NCBI GenBank assembly: GCA_012514415.1 | Contig: JAAZAH010000318.1 | Location: 1-11,451, forward strand | Source of the DNA: Sandaracinaceae bacterium | GTDB taxonomy: Bacteria > Myxococcota_A > Polyangia > Polyangiales > Houyiibacteriaceae | Length of the DNA stretch: 11,451 nt | Direction of reading: 5' to 3' | Part shown: positions 1 to 7,130 of the stretch, in pieces | Numbering within the stretch: position 1 is the stretch's first letter | Layout: every line of letters begins with the position of its first letter | The notes under the pieces: generated by a model | Databases searched by the model: none | The model's input: only the letters and a program-made list of their open reading frames with translations | Told to the model about the DNA's origin: nothing | Program-made: the position numbers and the translations under genes

Positions 1-654
1 CTTGGCGAGGATGAGAGCTTCGAAGTGGAGCTCCCCGAAAATCCCGAAGACCCCTCGGCTGGAACGCGGAAGCTTGTTTTCACTCGTGAGATCTTCATCG
101 AGCGCGATGATTTCATGGAGGATCCCCCGAAAAAATTCTTCCGCCTCGCTCCGGGGCGTGAGGTCCGCCTTCGCGGGGCGTGCATCGTCCGCTGTGAGGA
201 GGTCATTCGGGATGATGCCGGAGAGATCGTCGCTCTCAAATGCACCATGGATAAAGACTCGATTGGAGGCGCTCCGAAGGATGGGCGACGCATTCGAGGG
301 ACGCTCCATTGGGTGAGCGCGGTCCATGGCGTGAGCGCCGAGGCGAGGCTCTACGATCGCCTCTTCGAGTCCGAAAACCCCGCGGGAGAAGAGGACTTTC
401 TTAAGCATCTCAACCCGACGAGCCGCGAGATCCTCGACGATATCCGCATTGAACCGACGCTCGCTGAACTTCCGATTGGACAGACGGTCCAGTTTGAGCG
501 GATGGGGTATTTTTGCCGCGATCCAGAGGACACCCCCGATGGCCGCCTGCGGTTCAATCGCACCATCACGCTCAAGGACAGTTGGGCGAAGATCGCGAGA
601 AAGCTCGATCCGAGGGAGTCGGAGAAGCGCACCTCCGACAAGCGCAAGAGCTAG
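1..654 (+). CDS. glnS: Glutaminyl-tRNA synthetase, C-terminal part (5' end outside window)
   Basis: This is the last 217 codons of glutaminyl-tRNA synthetase, the cytoplasmic class I enzyme that joins glutamine to tRNA-Gln. The reading frame is open to the left edge, so the catalytic Rossmann domain (HIGH and KMSKS motifs) lies outside and the GTG at 25 is internal. What is visible is the pair of anticodon-binding beta-barrels: REIFIERDDF near residue 29, LRG and CTMDKD segments, HWVSAVHG near 103-110, RLYDRLF, then VQFERMGYFC near 163-172. The QFER within that last motif matches the anticodon-contacting region of the E. coli enzyme. FNRT and SWAK close the barrel, followed by a short basic tail. 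There is no appended YqeY-like domain as in Deinococcus. rsmG starts 2 nt after the stop, suggesting coupling. Many bacteria lack GlnRS and use the GatCAB amidation route, so its presence implies direct charging here. Identification is firm from similarity to E. coli GlnRS. Confidence 0.95.
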   Translation, partial: LGEDESFEVELPENPEDPSAGTRKLVFTREIFIERDDFMEDPPKKFFRLAPGREVRLRGACIVRCEEVIRDDAGEIVALKCTMDKDSIGGAPKDGRRIRGTLHWVSAVHGVSAEARLYDRLFESENPAGEEDFLKHLNPTSREILDDIRIEPTLAELPIGQTVQFERMGYFCRDPEDTPDGRLRFNRTITLKDSWAKIARKLDPRESEKRTSDKRKS

Positions 655-656
655 GA

Positions 657-1343
657 ATGAGTACACTCGCATCGCTCCCGGAGCCCGACAAGCGCGGGCT
701 CCTCGCGTATCTCGAGATCATCCTGCGGATCAATGAGACGCTGAATCTCACGGCCGTCCGCGATCGGGATGAGGCGATCGCGCGTCACCTCGAGGAAAGT
801 CTTGAGCTCGTCCCCGCGATCCGAGCGATCGCCGCCGAAAGAGGCGAGCGGCGCACTCCGCTACGACTTGTGGATGTGGGCACGGGCGGCGGCTTCCCGG
901 GAGTTCCCCTCGCCGTCGCTCTGCCAGACATCGAGGTCGAGCTCATCGAAGCCCGCGAAAAAAAAGCTCGTGCGGTCGAGACGGCCATTCAAGAGGCTGG
1001 ACTTCGTCCCCTCGCGGTCCACGCCGATCGGGTTGAGCTCTTAGGTCAGGGCGCGCTCCGGGAACGATTCGACATTGCTGTGGCGCGCGCGCTCGCCGAT
1101 CTCCCAACGCTGCTCGAGCTCACCCTCCCGCTCGTTCGCGTTGGCGGCTGCCTCCTTGCGGTCAAAGGAGAGCGAGCCGAAGAGGAGCTCTCTCGTTCAA
1201 AGCGCGCCCTCCGCGAGCTGGGCGGAGAGCTCCATTCGATCGAGCGCGTTCCCTCGGCGACGCTCGTCCGAATCGATAAGCGCTCCGCCACGCCCAAGCG
1301 CTATCCGCGCCGTCCCGGCGAGCCGAAGCGTAACCCGCTCTAA
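657..1343 (+). CDS. rsmG: 16S rRNA (guanine-N7)-methyltransferase RsmG (GidB)
   Basis: RsmG uses S-adenosylmethionine to methylate N7 of G527 in the 530 loop of 16S rRNA; in several bacteria its loss gives low-level streptomycin resistance (family knowledge). The 228-residue product has the usual family length and motifs: NLTAV at 30-34, HLEESL at 44-49 (family HLLDSL), the SAM-binding loop DVGTGGGFPG at 73-82, an acidic strand end ELIEAR near 95-100, VARA at 142-145, a KG at 170-171, and the C-terminal YPRRPGEPKRNPL in which Tyr-Pro-Arg and Lys are typical. The frame is open further upstream to 513, but the ATG at 657 is chosen because the family N-terminus fits and it lies 2 nt after the glnS stop. 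The upstream stretch AAGAG (646-650) is only a weak ribosome site, so coupling to glnS is likely. In many bacteria rsmG lies beside mnmG and parAB; here it follows glnS. Confidence 0.95.
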   Translation: MSTLASLPEPDKRGLLAYLEIILRINETLNLTAVRDRDEAIARHLEESLELVPAIRAIAAERGERRTPLRLVDVGTGGGFPGVPLAVALPDIEVELIEAREKKARAVETAIQEAGLRPLAVHADRVELLGQGALRERFDIAVARALADLPTLLELTLPLVRVGGCLLAVKGERAEEELSRSKRALRELGGELHSIERVPSATLVRIDKRSATPKRYPRRPGEPKRNPL

Positions 1344-1354
1344 TCGAATTGGCT

Positions 1355-2809
1355 CTAGAGCCCGCCGATGGTGGTGGTTTTCGGCGTCATCCATTCGAGG
1401 AGCCCAAGCTTCGAGGCTTCGACGCCGAGGCCGCTCTCCTTGATGCCGAAAAATGGCGAAACGGCGGATGAGCCCTGCCCGGTATTGAGCCGAATCATTC
1501 CGAAATCGAGGCTCTCGCTGAGGCGATGCGCGCGAGAGAGGTTCTCCGTGAATGCGTACGCGACGAGCCCCGCTCGCGTGCGATTGGCGAGCGTGATCGC
1601 CTCCTCGTCGCTATCGAAAGGGCGGAGAGCGAGGAGGGGCCCAAAACTCTCTTCGCGCGTAAGGAGTGCGTCCTCGGCGAAGTCCCGGATGAGCGTGGGC
1701 TCAAAGAAGTAGCCCTCATCGAATGCGCGCTTTCCGCCCGTGATGAGCGACGCGCCACCGGCGAGCGCTTCGCCAAGGTGCCGCTCGACCTTCTCGCGCG
1801 CAGCTTCGCGAATCAGCGGCCCGACGTCCGTTGTCTCGTCGAGTCCGCGGCCGAGTCGGAGCTTGCTCACCTTGGCTTCGAGGAGCTCCACGGCGCGCGG
1901 GTAGAGCGAGCGGTGGACGTAAACACGCTGGGCAGCGACGCAGGTCTGGCCGGCATTGCGGAACTTCGCGACGAGCAAGGCTTCGATCGCGGACTCGAGT
2001 GGCGCGTCTTCGAAAATCAAAAACGGCGCGTTCCCGCCAAGCTCAAGCGAGACCCGCTTCAGCGTATCGGCCGCGGCCCTGAGGAGCGCCTTGCCAACGG
2101 CCGTGCTTCCCGTGAAGCTGAGCTTTCGGACGATGGTCGACCGCATCAGCGCGTCGCCGATTCTGGCCGCCCCTTCGCGATCGCCAAGGAGGTTGATCAT
2201 CAGATCCTCGGGGCATCCCGCATCGCGCATGATCGCCTCGAGCGCGATCGCGCTGAGCGGCGTCGATTCGGCCGGTTTCACAAGGAGGCTGTTGCCCGCA
2301 AGAAGAGCGGGCGAGAGTTTTCGCGCAAGCATGGCGAGCGGGAAGTTCCAAGGCGTGATCGCCGCGCCAACTCCGACCGGCCCATAGCGATAGGAGCTGA
2401 ACGTTCCCGAGCGCTCTTCCGGTAGGATCGCACCCCGCTCATCTCCCGCGATGGCTGCGTAATAATCGAAGAAGGAGCGGGCGTATTCGATCTCATCGTA
2501 GGCCTCGCGGAGGGGCTTGCCCGATTCGAGCGTGATCAGCTTCGCAAAATCATCCGTGGCGGCTGCGAGCGCCTCCGAAACACGAATCAGAAACGCGGCG
2601 CGCTCGCGCATGGTCCGCTTCATCCAATCACGCTGGGCGCGCTCGGCGCGGGCGATGGCGCGGTCAATCTCGCACTCGTCTGTGGGCTGGATCGACGCAA
2701 TCGTTCGACCGGTTGAGGGATCGTCGATCGCGATGTGGCCGGGCTTGGCCTCATCCGAGAGGAGCGGGGAGAGGGTCTCTCTCAGTGTGGCGCTTTTTAA
2801 ATCGAGCAT
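1355..2809 (-). CDS. gabD: Succinate-semialdehyde dehydrogenase (GabD type)
   Basis: This is a 484-residue aldehyde dehydrogenase of the GabD/SSADH group, which oxidises succinate semialdehyde to succinate, the last step of the GABA shunt. Visible elements are TPWNFP with Asn155, K178 in KPAES, FTGST at 232-236, the general base Glu256 in LELGGN, the nucleophile Cys290 in RNAGQTC, and EESFGP with Glu387. By alignment to human SSADH, the succinate-carboxylate residues Arg213, Arg334 and Ser498 appear as Arg163, Arg284 and Ser447, which supports the substrate call. Glu181, three residues after Lys178, matches the NAD+-selecting Glu of ALDH2, whereas E. coli GabD has Ser there, so NAD+ use is inferred. 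The second Cys of the QTCVC motif of SSADHs is Ala here (Cys-Val-Ala), and PFGG reads PFFG at 452-455. The gene is convergent with rsmG and stands alone with no GABA transaminase in view. Glutarate-semialdehyde or another aldehyde remains possible. Confidence 0.88.
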   Translation of the reverse strand: MLDLKSATLRETLSPLLSDEAKPGHIAIDDPSTGRTIASIQPTDECEIDRAIARAERAQRDWMKRTMRERAAFLIRVSEALAAATDDFAKLITLESGKPLREAYDEIEYARSFFDYYAAIAGDERGAILPEERSGTFSSYRYGPVGVGAAITPWNFPLAMLARKLSPALLAGNSLLVKPAESTPLSAIALEAIMRDAGCPEDLMINLLGDREGAARIGDALMRSTIVRKLSFTGSTAVGKALLRAAADTLKRVSLELGGNAPFLIFEDAPLESAIEALLVAKFRNAGQTCVAAQRVYVHRSLYPRAVELLEAKVSKLRLGRGLDETTDVGPLIREAAREKVERHLGEALAGGASLITGGKRAFDEGYFFEPTLIRDFAEDALLTREESFGPLLALRPFDSDEEAITLANRTRAGLVAYAFTENLSRAHRLSESLDFGMIRLNTGQGSSAVSPFFGIKESGLGVEASKLGLLEWMTPKTTTIGGL

Positions 2810-3149
2810 TGGCTACTCGGTGCTTAATCCATTTAACGGGCTAGGGCGAGCCTTCGTTCATGGAGGGCCGGGCCCTGAGGGGGATCGCGCCCTTCAACCG
2901 TGCCGCCGGCTCCGATCGACAGAAAATGCGCGACCTCCCCGAGATCGCTGCCTTCGAGGCGCGTTGAGCTCCCAACGGAAAGAGTCGAAACGAGCTCGCA
3001 AGGAAATCCAGGCGAAAATCGGCTCAGAATCATGTAAGGATCACCCATCAAGTCGACATTGAATCTCGGTCTCAAAACCACTGCCGGCTTGACGTGAGGC
3101 GCGATCTGGTGAATTCCCGGGCGCAGGATTCAAACTAAGGGAGTTACTC
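2810..3149. other. Divergent gabD/hppA intergenic region, no convincing gene
   Basis: This 340-bp stretch must carry the start signals for gabD (leftward) and hppA (rightward). On the minus strand an 82-codon frame runs from a GTG at 3081 to a stop at 2833. I do not call it a gene: it has no Shine-Dalgarno, its first codons include AGA and TTG, which are rare in the neighbouring genes, and its product matches nothing I recognise, although the middle codons do look like local usage. On the plus strand TTGACG at 3089-3094 resembles a -35 box, but no good -10 follows at 16-18 bp. No strong -10/-35 pair is apparent for gabD, and I see no riboswitch or terminator hairpin. Confidence 0.5.
3137..3143 (+). 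promoter_or_regulatory. Ribosome binding site of hppA
   Basis: AAGGGAG lies 6 nt before the GTG at 3150. It is the best Shine-Dalgarno in the leader and decides the GTG start of the membrane pyrophosphatase, whose first hydrophobic helix begins a few residues later. Confidence 0.75.
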
Positions 3150-5267
3150 GTGGAACTTGTCGGGTCGATTCCGGTTTATGCGATCGGCATTGGGGTGGTC
3201 GCCCTGATCATCGCCGCCATTCTTTATTTCCGCGTCAAGAAGGCGCCAGAGGGAAATGAAGCGATGCAGCGCATCGCGCGCTTCATCCGTGAGGGGGCGA
3301 TGGCGTTCCTCACGCGCGAATACAAGGTCCTTGGCCTCTACGCGCTGATCGTCTTCGTTGCCATTGTCGCGCTCATTCGCTTTGCGAGCACCGAGGGAGA
3401 CGACGCCATGACACGCGGCATCGAAGCGGGCGTCTCCTTCCTCGCGGGCGCCTTCTTCTCGCTCCTCGCCGGTTATTTCGGCATGAAGGCCGCGACCTAC
3501 GCGAACGTCCGCACGTCTGAGGCGGCTCGCTCCTCGGGTAAGGCGAGCGCGCTCGTCCTCGCCCTCGATGGTGGCGCCGTGATGGGACTTTGCGTCGCCG
3601 GTCTCGGCCTCGTCGGTCTCGGCGGCGTTTACTATCTCTTCCAGAATGCCGAGCCCGCCGCTCTCGCCAATGTCCTCCATGGTTTCGCTGTCGGCGCAAG
3701 CTCAATCGCTCTCTTCGCGCGTATCGGCGGAGGCATCTACACGAAGGCTGCGGACGTCGGCGCGGATATCGTCGGTAAAGTTGAGGCGAACATCCCTGAG
3801 GATGATCCCCGAAACCCGGGCGTCATCGCGGATAACGTCGGCGATAACGTCGGCGATATCGCCGGGATGGGCGCGGATATCTACGAGAGCTATGTGGCGG
3901 CGATGGTCGCGACGATGGCTCTTGGCCTCACGATGCCGGTCGCCGTTCTTCAGACGCTTGCCCCGGGCGTCACGGAGGAGTCTGCACTTCGGCTCCTTGC
4001 CGTCGGCCTCCCGATCTTCCTTTCGACCGTCGGGCTCGGAGTCTCGATCGTCGGTATTTTTATCACGCGAGCGCTCAAGAATATGGCTCCGGCCACCGTT
4101 CTTCGCGCCGCGCTCATCGTTCCGCCCTTCCTCGTGATGGCGGCGGCCGCGGCGGTTTTTCCGAGCATCGGCGTGAGCATGAACGCGGTCTATACCCTTG
4201 GTGCGGGTGCGCTCGGCGGCGCGATCATCGGCCTCGTCACCGATTACTACACCTCGATGAAGCCCGTGCGTGACATCGCCGAGGCCTCGATTACCGGACC
4301 GGGAACGGCCGTCATTTCGGGTCTCGCTGTCGGACTTCAATCGGTGGCCATCCCGGTCGTCATCCTCTGCCTCGTCGGCTGGGCGGCGGCCAGCCTTTTC
4401 GGCCTCGGCCTCTATGGGATCGCCCTCGCGGCCGTCGGCATGCTGAGCGGAACGGCCATTGTGATGACCGTGGACGCCTACGGCCCGATCGCCGATAACG
4501 CGGGCGGCATCAGCGAGATGAGTGGGCTCGGCCCCGAGGTCCGCGCGATCACGGACGAGCTTGATTCGGTCGGTAACACCACTGCCGCCGTCGGAAAGGG
4601 CTTCGCGATTGGATCGGCCGTGCTCACGGTCGTCGCTCTCTTCGCAGCCTACAAGATGGAGGTTGATACCAACCGCGCCCGCATTGGTGCCGAGCCGATG
4701 AACCTCGATATCTCCGAGGCGCCCGTCCTTCTCGGCCTTCTCTTCGGTGCCATCCTGCCTTGCCTTGTCGCGGCCTCGAGCATGACGGCCGTCGGCCGTG
4801 CGGCTGGCGCCATCGTCGAGGAGATCCGCCGTCAGTTCCGTGACATTCCGGGATTGCTCGAGGGTGCTGAGGGCGCGGAGCCCGACTCCAAGGCAATTGT
4901 CGATCTCGCCACAACCGCGGCGCTCAAAGAGATGCTCTTCCCGGGGCTTGTTGCGATCGTCTCGCCGGTCTTCATCGGTTTCGCTTTCGGTGCGGACGAC
5001 CTGGCGGGTGCGCTCGCGAGCGCGATGGTCGTGGGCGCTACCCTCGCGCTCTTCATGGCGAACGCGGGCGGCGCTTGGGATAACGCCAAGAAGATGATCG
5101 AGGCGGGTGGCCTCGAGGGGCACGGCAAGGGCTCCGAGGCACACAAAGCGGCCGTCGTCGGCGATACCGTGGGTGATCCATTCAAGGATACGAGCGGACC
5201 GGGCGTCTCTATTCTTATCAAGGTGATGGGCGTCGTCAGCCTTTTGATCGCGCCCTTCCTCCAATGA
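3150..5267 (+). CDS. hppA: Membrane-bound ion-translocating pyrophosphatase, K+-dependent type
   Basis: HppA is an integral inner-membrane enzyme that couples pyrophosphate hydrolysis to outward pumping of H+ and/or Na+. The 705-residue length and many hydrophobic helices (about 16 expected for the family) fit. The substrate-site motifs are clear: DVGADIVGKVE at 202-212, EDDPRNP at 217-223, the DNVGDNVGD run from 228, and near the C-terminus DNAKK at 644-648 and GDTVGDPFKD at 671-680. The sequence GNTTAAVG at 475-482 has Ala479 and Gly482, the K+-dependent signature; K+-independent enzymes carry Lys and Thr at these two sites. Glu246 (DIYESYV) matches the gate Glu of Thermotoga maritima Na+-PPase rather than the shifted Glu of plant H+-PPase, so Na+ or dual Na+/H+ transport is possible but not settled. 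The GTG start is set by AAGGGAG. The gene appears monocistronic, and no clear terminator follows it. Such pumps recover energy from the pyrophosphate made by biosynthesis. Confidence 0.96.
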   Translation: MELVGSIPVYAIGIGVVALIIAAILYFRVKKAPEGNEAMQRIARFIREGAMAFLTREYKVLGLYALIVFVAIVALIRFASTEGDDAMTRGIEAGVSFLAGAFFSLLAGYFGMKAATYANVRTSEAARSSGKASALVLALDGGAVMGLCVAGLGLVGLGGVYYLFQNAEPAALANVLHGFAVGASSIALFARIGGGIYTKAADVGADIVGKVEANIPEDDPRNPGVIADNVGDNVGDIAGMGADIYESYVAAMVATMALGLTMPVAVLQTLAPGVTEESALRLLAVGLPIFLSTVGLGVSIVGIFITRALKNMAPATVLRAALIVPPFLVMAAAAAVFPSIGVSMNAVYTLGAGALGGAIIGLVTDYYTSMKPVRDIAEASITGPGTAVISGLAVGLQSVAIPVVILCLVGWAAASLFGLGLYGIALAAVGMLSGTAIVMTVDAYGPIADNAGGISEMSGLGPEVRAITDELDSVGNTTAAVGKGFAIGSAVLTVVALFAAYKMEVDTNRARIGAEPMNLDISEAPVLLGLLFGAILPCLVAASSMTAVGRAAGAIVEEIRRQFRDIPGLLEGAEGAEPDSKAIVDLATTAALKEMLFPGLVAIVSPVFIGFAFGADDLAGALASAMVVGATLALFMANAGGAWDNAKKMIEAGGLEGHGKGSEAHKAAVVGDTVGDPFKDTSGPGVSILIKVMGVVSLLIAPFLQ

Positions 5268-5394
5268 GCGGCCTCGCGAGTTGGTGAAAGATTTTACAGT
5301 CTGAGAAGAACAACGGGAGAACGACACCTGCAAGATTGCGCACTCAATGCGCTTTGATTGGTCAAGATCTGGTTTTGCGGGTATCGTTCATTAC

Positions 5395-5400
5395 AAGGAG
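5395..5400 (+). promoter_or_regulatory. Ribosome binding site of the small secreted protein gene
   Basis: AAGGAG sits 5 nt before the ATG at 5406. It decides this start over the upstream in-frame start at 5358, which would put 16 extra residues in front of an otherwise perfect signal peptide. The 138-bp gap before it (5268-5405) shows no other clear signal; a 5-bp hairpin at 5338-5352 is too weak to call. Confidence 0.85.
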
Positions 5401-5405
5401 AGACC

Positions 5406-5924
5406 ATGTACCGATTTTCCCTAGCTACACTCGCAATCGCGCTGCTCCTCGGCTTCTCTCAAGAGGCGAGCGCACAGAGCAAAGCGCCCGAAGGCCTCTG
5501 GGTCGCCGGCGGCTTCAACTTCATGGCCCGCAATGGAGCGATCCCCGGGATGCGCGCTGAGGTGGGTTTCCGCGTTGCGCCGAAGGTTCCGCTCGATCTC
5601 GTGATCCCCGTGACCATCGGTGGTCGTTGGGGCACGCAGATCCTTACGATTGCGCCGGCCGTCCAATACGAATACCGCTTTGAGAACCTTCCGAAGGGCG
5701 TCCTCTCCATCGTGGGTGAGGGCGGTCTCGGTATTGGTTTCCTCTTCCGGAACGATACCGACGTCGCGGGGATCCTGAGGATCTTGGCGGGCGCTCGTTA
5801 TTATTTCGAGAAGGTCGATGGCCTCTTCGTTCACCTCACCCCGCTCGGCTTTACGGCCTTCATGCGGCGAGGTGGATGGGCAGCATACGACTTCACAATG
5901 GGCGCGGGCTTCCGCTTCAAATGA
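5406..5924 (+). CDS. Small exported protein, probable 8-stranded outer-membrane beta-barrel
   Basis: I do not recognise this 172-residue protein. It begins with a classical Sec signal peptide: Arg3, a hydrophobic core about 4-17, and the cleavage motif Ala-Ser-Ala at 21-23 followed by Gln24, giving a mature protein of about 149 residues. The mature part has no further hydrophobic helix. It instead shows alternating hydrophobic/polar stretches with many Gly and aromatics: about 31-40, 48-57, 62-71, 78-92, 97-115, 122-134, 139-149 and 159-171, that is about eight strands, the size of an OmpA/OmpX/OmpW-like small barrel. The end GAGFRFK places aromatics near the C-terminus, as barrel proteins do, although the last residue is Lys. 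It contains no cysteine after processing. It has its own Shine-Dalgarno and a strong terminator, so it is probably transcribed independently. A barrel is inferred from the strand pattern only; a soluble periplasmic beta-protein is the alternative. Confidence 0.75.
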   Translation: MYRFSLATLAIALLLGFSQEASAQSKAPEGLWVAGGFNFMARNGAIPGMRAEVGFRVAPKVPLDLVIPVTIGGRWGTQILTIAPAVQYEYRFENLPKGVLSIVGEGGLGIGFLFRNDTDVAGILRILAGARYYFEKVDGLFVHLTPLGFTAFMRRGGWAAYDFTMGAGFRFK

Positions 5925-5960
5925 ACGCAGGTCCGCGTCTCGGCCGATCGCGATCGCACT

Positions 5961-5996
5961 AAAAAAGCTCGGGGGGTTCACCTCCCGAGCTTTTTT
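5961..5996. terminator. Bidirectional intrinsic terminator between the barrel gene and ilvE
   Basis: A 16-bp stem (5961-5976 pairing with 5981-5996, one G-U pair at 5974/5983) closes a TTCA loop. The core GCTCGGG/CCCGAGC is flanked by six A on the left and six T on the right, so RNA from either strand ends in a U tract. It lies 36 bp after the barrel-gene stop (+) and 37 bp beyond the ilvE stop (-), and probably terminates both transcripts. Confidence 0.93.
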
Positions 5997-6033
5997 CCGT
6001 TCATATCCTCAAACGGTGCTGAACAGATCCTGT

Positions 6034-6951
6034 TCAGATCCGGTGGAGCCACTCTTCATCAAGCACGAGCTTTCCTCGAACGACATCGAAATAGGTGCTC
6101 TGGATCTTTTCGGTGATCTCTCCCCGAACACCCGAGCCGATGCGGCGATCGTCCACCTCCGAGATCGGCGTCACCTCGGCTGCCGTCCCCACCATGAACA
6201 GCTCGTCCGCGATATAAAGCTCATCACGCGAGATGGGGCGTTCGACGAGTGGGAGTCCAAGCTCTTTGGCGATGCGCGTCACCGTATGACGCGTGATGCC
6301 CGAGAGTATCGAGCCGCCGAGGCTCGGAGAATAGAGAACGCCGTCGCGGATGAGGAAAAGGTTTTCGCCGCTTCCCTCGGTGACAAAGCCCTGAGGGTCG
6401 AGGAGGATGGCCTCGTCATAACCTGCTTGATGCGCCTCGCGGTTGGCGAGAATTGAGTTTACGTAATGGCCCGTCACCTTTGCTTTCGTCATCAAGGAGT
6501 TAACTCCGACGCGAGCGAAGGAGCTGATCTTGGCGCGGATGCCTCGAGAGAGCGCATCGTCCCCGAGATAGGTGCCCCAACGCCAGGCGATCACACCGAC
6601 GCGGGTCGGGGGGCGTGCCCCGACTCCCATCGCGCCGGCGCCGAGGAAGGCGATGGGCCGGATATAACACTCGTCGAGCTGATTGGCGCGAACGACCTCG
6701 GCGGAGGCCTCGACCAGCTGATCGATCTCGTAGGGCAGGTCGAGGCGGACGATATGGGCGGAATCGACCATCCGGCGGATATGATCCCGTAGGCGGAAGA
6801 TCGCGCTCTCGCCATCATGCTGCTTATAGCAGCGGATCCCTTCAAAGACGCCTAGGCCGTAGTGCAGGCTATGCGTGAGGATGTGTACGTTGGCCTCATC
6901 CCAGGGAATGAGTTCGCCGTCCATCCAGATTTTCTCTACTTTATCAACCAT
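6034..6951 (-). CDS. ilvE: Branched-chain-amino-acid aminotransferase
   Basis: IlvE is a cytoplasmic fold-type IV PLP enzyme that exchanges the amino group between glutamate and the keto acids of valine, leucine and isoleucine. The 305-residue product has the normal length. Visible marks are HYGLGVFEGIRCY at 30-42 with Arg40, the catalytic lysine Lys158 in TKAKVTGHY (aligned to Lys160 of the E. coli enzyme), Asp180-Glu-Ala and the EGSGENLF block with Glu192, GITR at 218-221, ADELFMVGTAAEVTP at 248-262 and a C-terminal WL. The start ATG is preceded by GGAGG (minus strand, plus-strand positions 6961-6965) with 9 nt spacing. The gene is alone on its strand, diverging from yajC, and ends at the shared terminator at 5961-5996. 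D-amino-acid aminotransferase and aminodeoxychorismate lyase share the fold, but the conserved blocks here are those of IlvE. Confidence 0.95.
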   Translation of the reverse strand: MVDKVEKIWMDGELIPWDEANVHILTHSLHYGLGVFEGIRCYKQHDGESAIFRLRDHIRRMVDSAHIVRLDLPYEIDQLVEASAEVVRANQLDECYIRPIAFLGAGAMGVGARPPTRVGVIAWRWGTYLGDDALSRGIRAKISSFARVGVNSLMTKAKVTGHYVNSILANREAHQAGYDEAILLDPQGFVTEGSGENLFLIRDGVLYSPSLGGSILSGITRHTVTRIAKELGLPLVERPISRDELYIADELFMVGTAAEVTPISEVDDRRIGSGVRGEITEKIQSTYFDVVRGKLVLDEEWLHRI

Positions 6952-7074
6952 CTAGAGCTGCCTCCGAGGCGGGACGATAGCACGCACCTTCATCGCGATG
7001 CCCGTGAGTTCTTTGGAGGAGGCGCATTTTTTTGCCAGTCCGTTCTGATGAGCACGTGCATGGGGAAGCGAAGC

Positions 7075-7103
7075 AGAATCGCGCCCGAACGAAAATTGGT
7101 CAA
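7075..7103 (-). promoter_or_regulatory. Candidate sigma-70-type promoter for ilvE
   Basis: On the minus strand TTGACC (7103-7098) is followed after exactly 17 bp by GATTCT (7080-7075), matching the consensus at 5 of 6 and 3 of 6 positions. It would start a leader of roughly 115 nt before the ilvE ATG. The -10 box is poor, so this is a proposal only. Confidence 0.3.
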
Positions 7104-7130
7104 TTGAACGCGAAGCCTTGTCTGGCACAG

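Noticed and set aside
513..656. Longer N-terminus for RsmG starting inside glnS
   Set aside because: It would overlap the conserved end of GlnRS by more than 140 bp and add a segment not seen in RsmG; the ATG at 657 fits the family start.
1526..2425. A 299-codon plus-strand frame opposite gabD
   Set aside because: Its product is the reversed shadow of gabD codons; all ALDH catalytic motifs lie on the minus strand.
3702..5333. A 543-codon frame antisense to hppA
   Set aside because: It mirrors codon bias of a GC-rich membrane-protein gene; the product is an Arg/Asp/Glu-rich sequence with no domain, while the plus strand encodes an unmistakable pyrophosphatase.
5338..5352. Hairpin GCGCA-CTCAA-TGCGC after hppA as a terminator
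   Set aside because: The stem is only 5 bp and the following T run is just three bases; expected often by chance.
5358..5405. Upstream in-frame start for the barrel protein
   Set aside because: It would bury the signal peptide behind 16 residues, and the AAGGAG ribosome site points to the ATG at 5406.
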